A stretch of 14,197 nt of DNA from CAYJQO01 sp964372445 (GTDB taxonomy: Bacteria; Patescibacteriota; Minisyncoccia; UBA6257; GWB1-50-10), in NCBI GenBank assembly GCA_964372445.1, contig CAYJQO010000016.1:1-14197 (forward strand), read 5' to 3'. Position 1 is the stretch's first letter. Each line of letters starts with the position of its first letter. Below are positions 13,606 to 14,197 of this stretch, piece by piece. Position numbers and translations under genes: made by a program. Under the pieces are notes generated by a model. It saw nothing but the letters and a program-made list of their open reading frames with translations, searched no databases and was not told the origin of the DNA.

Positions 13606-13723
13606 TATGTACACACGGTAGTGACGAGTTGTCGTAGCAAGCAGGTTTCTATGGGTTGAACCTCAGCTTAGTGGATGGGCACTCTGGGCACAAGGCGGGA
13701 GAAGTTGGCGCGTCTTTAATGTG

Positions 13724-13752
13724 TTGACAGGTAAGGCCAGGTGCGGTAGAAG
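13724..13752 (+). promoter_or_regulatory. Promoter of the glutaredoxin-like gene
   Basis: A perfect TTGACA (13724-13729) is followed after 17 nt by TAGAAG (13747-13752), which matches the -10 consensus at four of six positions. Transcription would start near 13759, giving a leader of about 44 nt. It ends in the ribosome site AAGGAG (13791-13796), 6 nt before the ATG. The region 13606-13723 between the divergent genes holds no gene that I recognise. Confidence 0.55.
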
Positions 13753-13802
13753 AGAAGGAACTAGTTCTTTTCCACCAAATCAATCACCGTAAGGAGATTC
13801 AC

Positions 13803-14048
13803 ATGATCATCAACATGTACACCAAGGACGGTTGCCACGATTGCGAGCGGGCGAGAAAGGTTTTGACTGACGCTGGTGTCCAGTACCAGGAGCACTCCAT
13901 TTTCGACACCGAGGGACGGCTCATGTGCTCATCGCTTCGGCTCGCGCCGAAGACCCCCGTCATCGAGATCGTGCTCCAGGAACCATCCGATGCTACCCTG
14001 ACCAGCCTTGTGGTAATGGTGCAGTTGGTAGCGGGCGCGGGCGCATAG
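13803..14048 (+). CDS. Glutaredoxin/NrdH-like thiol-disulfide protein
   Basis: The 81-residue protein has the thioredoxin-fold start MIINMYTKDGCHDCERARKVL, with a CHDC active site (Cys11-x-x-Cys14) and the cis-proline motif KTPVIEI (residues 49-55), both characteristic of glutaredoxins and NrdH redoxins. It should reduce disulfides in client proteins such as ribonucleotide reductase or act as a general thiol carrier; no partner gene is in the window. The C-terminal glycine-rich motif of canonical glutaredoxins, which contacts glutathione, is not seen, so a thioredoxin-reductase-linked role may be more likely. It is monocistronic: own promoter, a clear ribosome site and its own terminator. Confidence 0.82.
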   Translation: MIINMYTKDGCHDCERARKVLTDAGVQYQEHSIFDTEGRLMCSSLRLAPKTPVIEIVLQEPSDATLTSLVVMVQLVAGAGA

Positions 14049-14065
14049 CCAAACCTGCCTGGCTA
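14046..14065. repeat. Short hairpin at the glutaredoxin stop codon
   Basis: TAGCCA (14046-14051, including the stop codon) pairs with TGGCTA (14060-14065). There is no T-tract. It may add to 3' end stability of the mRNA. Confidence 0.35.
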
Positions 14066-14102
14066 GGGAAATCTGCCCCCGACAAACACTGGCTAAGAGA
14101 TC

Positions 14103-14143
14103 AAATGAAAACTGCTGGAATTGATTCAGCAGTTTTTCATTTT
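14103..14143. terminator. Bidirectional intrinsic terminator
   Basis: AAATGAAAACTGCTG (14103-14117) pairs with CAGCAGTTTTTCATTT (14127-14142), with one bulged T, around a 9-nt loop. The A-rich left arm and T-rich right arm let it act on both strands. It lies 55 nt after the glutaredoxin stop. The last 54 nt of the window show nothing recognisable. Confidence 0.85.
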
Positions 14144-14197
14144 ACGCGCCTCTATAGCCCTGCTACATCATCGCTACTCGCATTTAATTGATCAGCT

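Noticed and set aside
1..14197. Circular element suggested by TTGATTCAGC at position 1 and again at 14121
   Set aside because: The match is only 10 nt, is followed by different sequence and does not lie at the window end.

Overview
The window looks like a piece of a small-genome bacterial chromosome, most plausibly a Patescibacteria/CPR-type lineage. This rests on several weak signs together: a compact type IV pilus block with overlapping genes, a membrane-anchored CAP-domain protein, a membrane-anchored cyclophilin, many genes with no Shine-Dalgarno sequence, and a short accessory-style Obg operon. No rRNA or other phylogenetic marker is present, so the assignment is inference. TGA serves as a normal stop here: several overlapping genes end with it and TGG is used for Trp.

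Region 1 (1-2640) holds two monocistronic plus-strand genes: a short mannitol-dehydrogenase-like protein and a ten-helix DMT/EamA transporter. Each sits in the same kind of module: a CGGC-N4-GCCG hairpin abutting a TTGACTTTT promoter, an AAAGGAGG ribosome site, the gene, a strong intrinsic terminator, and then a 25-nt direct repeat starting 4-6 nt after the T-tract. By eye this region is less GC-rich than what follows.

Region 2 (2757-7941) is a type IV pilus/type II secretion-like operon of six overlapping genes: a short PilB/GspE ATPase, the PilC platform protein, then four pilin-like proteins (GspH/FimT-like; a 504-residue pilin fused to an LVIVD-type beta-propeller; PilW/GspJ-like; PilX/GspK-like without Glu5). 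The ATPase and PilC would power and anchor assembly. The four minor pilins look like a tip or priming complex, with the propeller as a candidate tip adhesin. No major pilin, PilT, PilD or PilMNO is visible.

Region 3 (7942-11199) has a 300-nt unassigned stretch, then a CAP/SCP-domain membrane protein directly followed by a membrane-anchored cyclophilin. A DEAD-box RNA helicase comes next, interrupted by one in-frame TGA exactly at motif III. The CAP and helicase genes have an extended -10 box (TGCTATACT or TGCTATAGT) exactly six bases before a GTG, which suggests leaderless mRNAs.

Region 4 (11200-13614, minus strand) reads, in transcription order: a 103-residue MFS remnant, the GTPase Obg, a short-chain dehydrogenase (also with a leaderless-type start), and a small zinc-ribbon membrane protein. 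It converges end to end with the helicase. Region 5 (13615-14197) holds a glutaredoxin-like gene with its own consensus promoter, ribosome site and bidirectional terminator.
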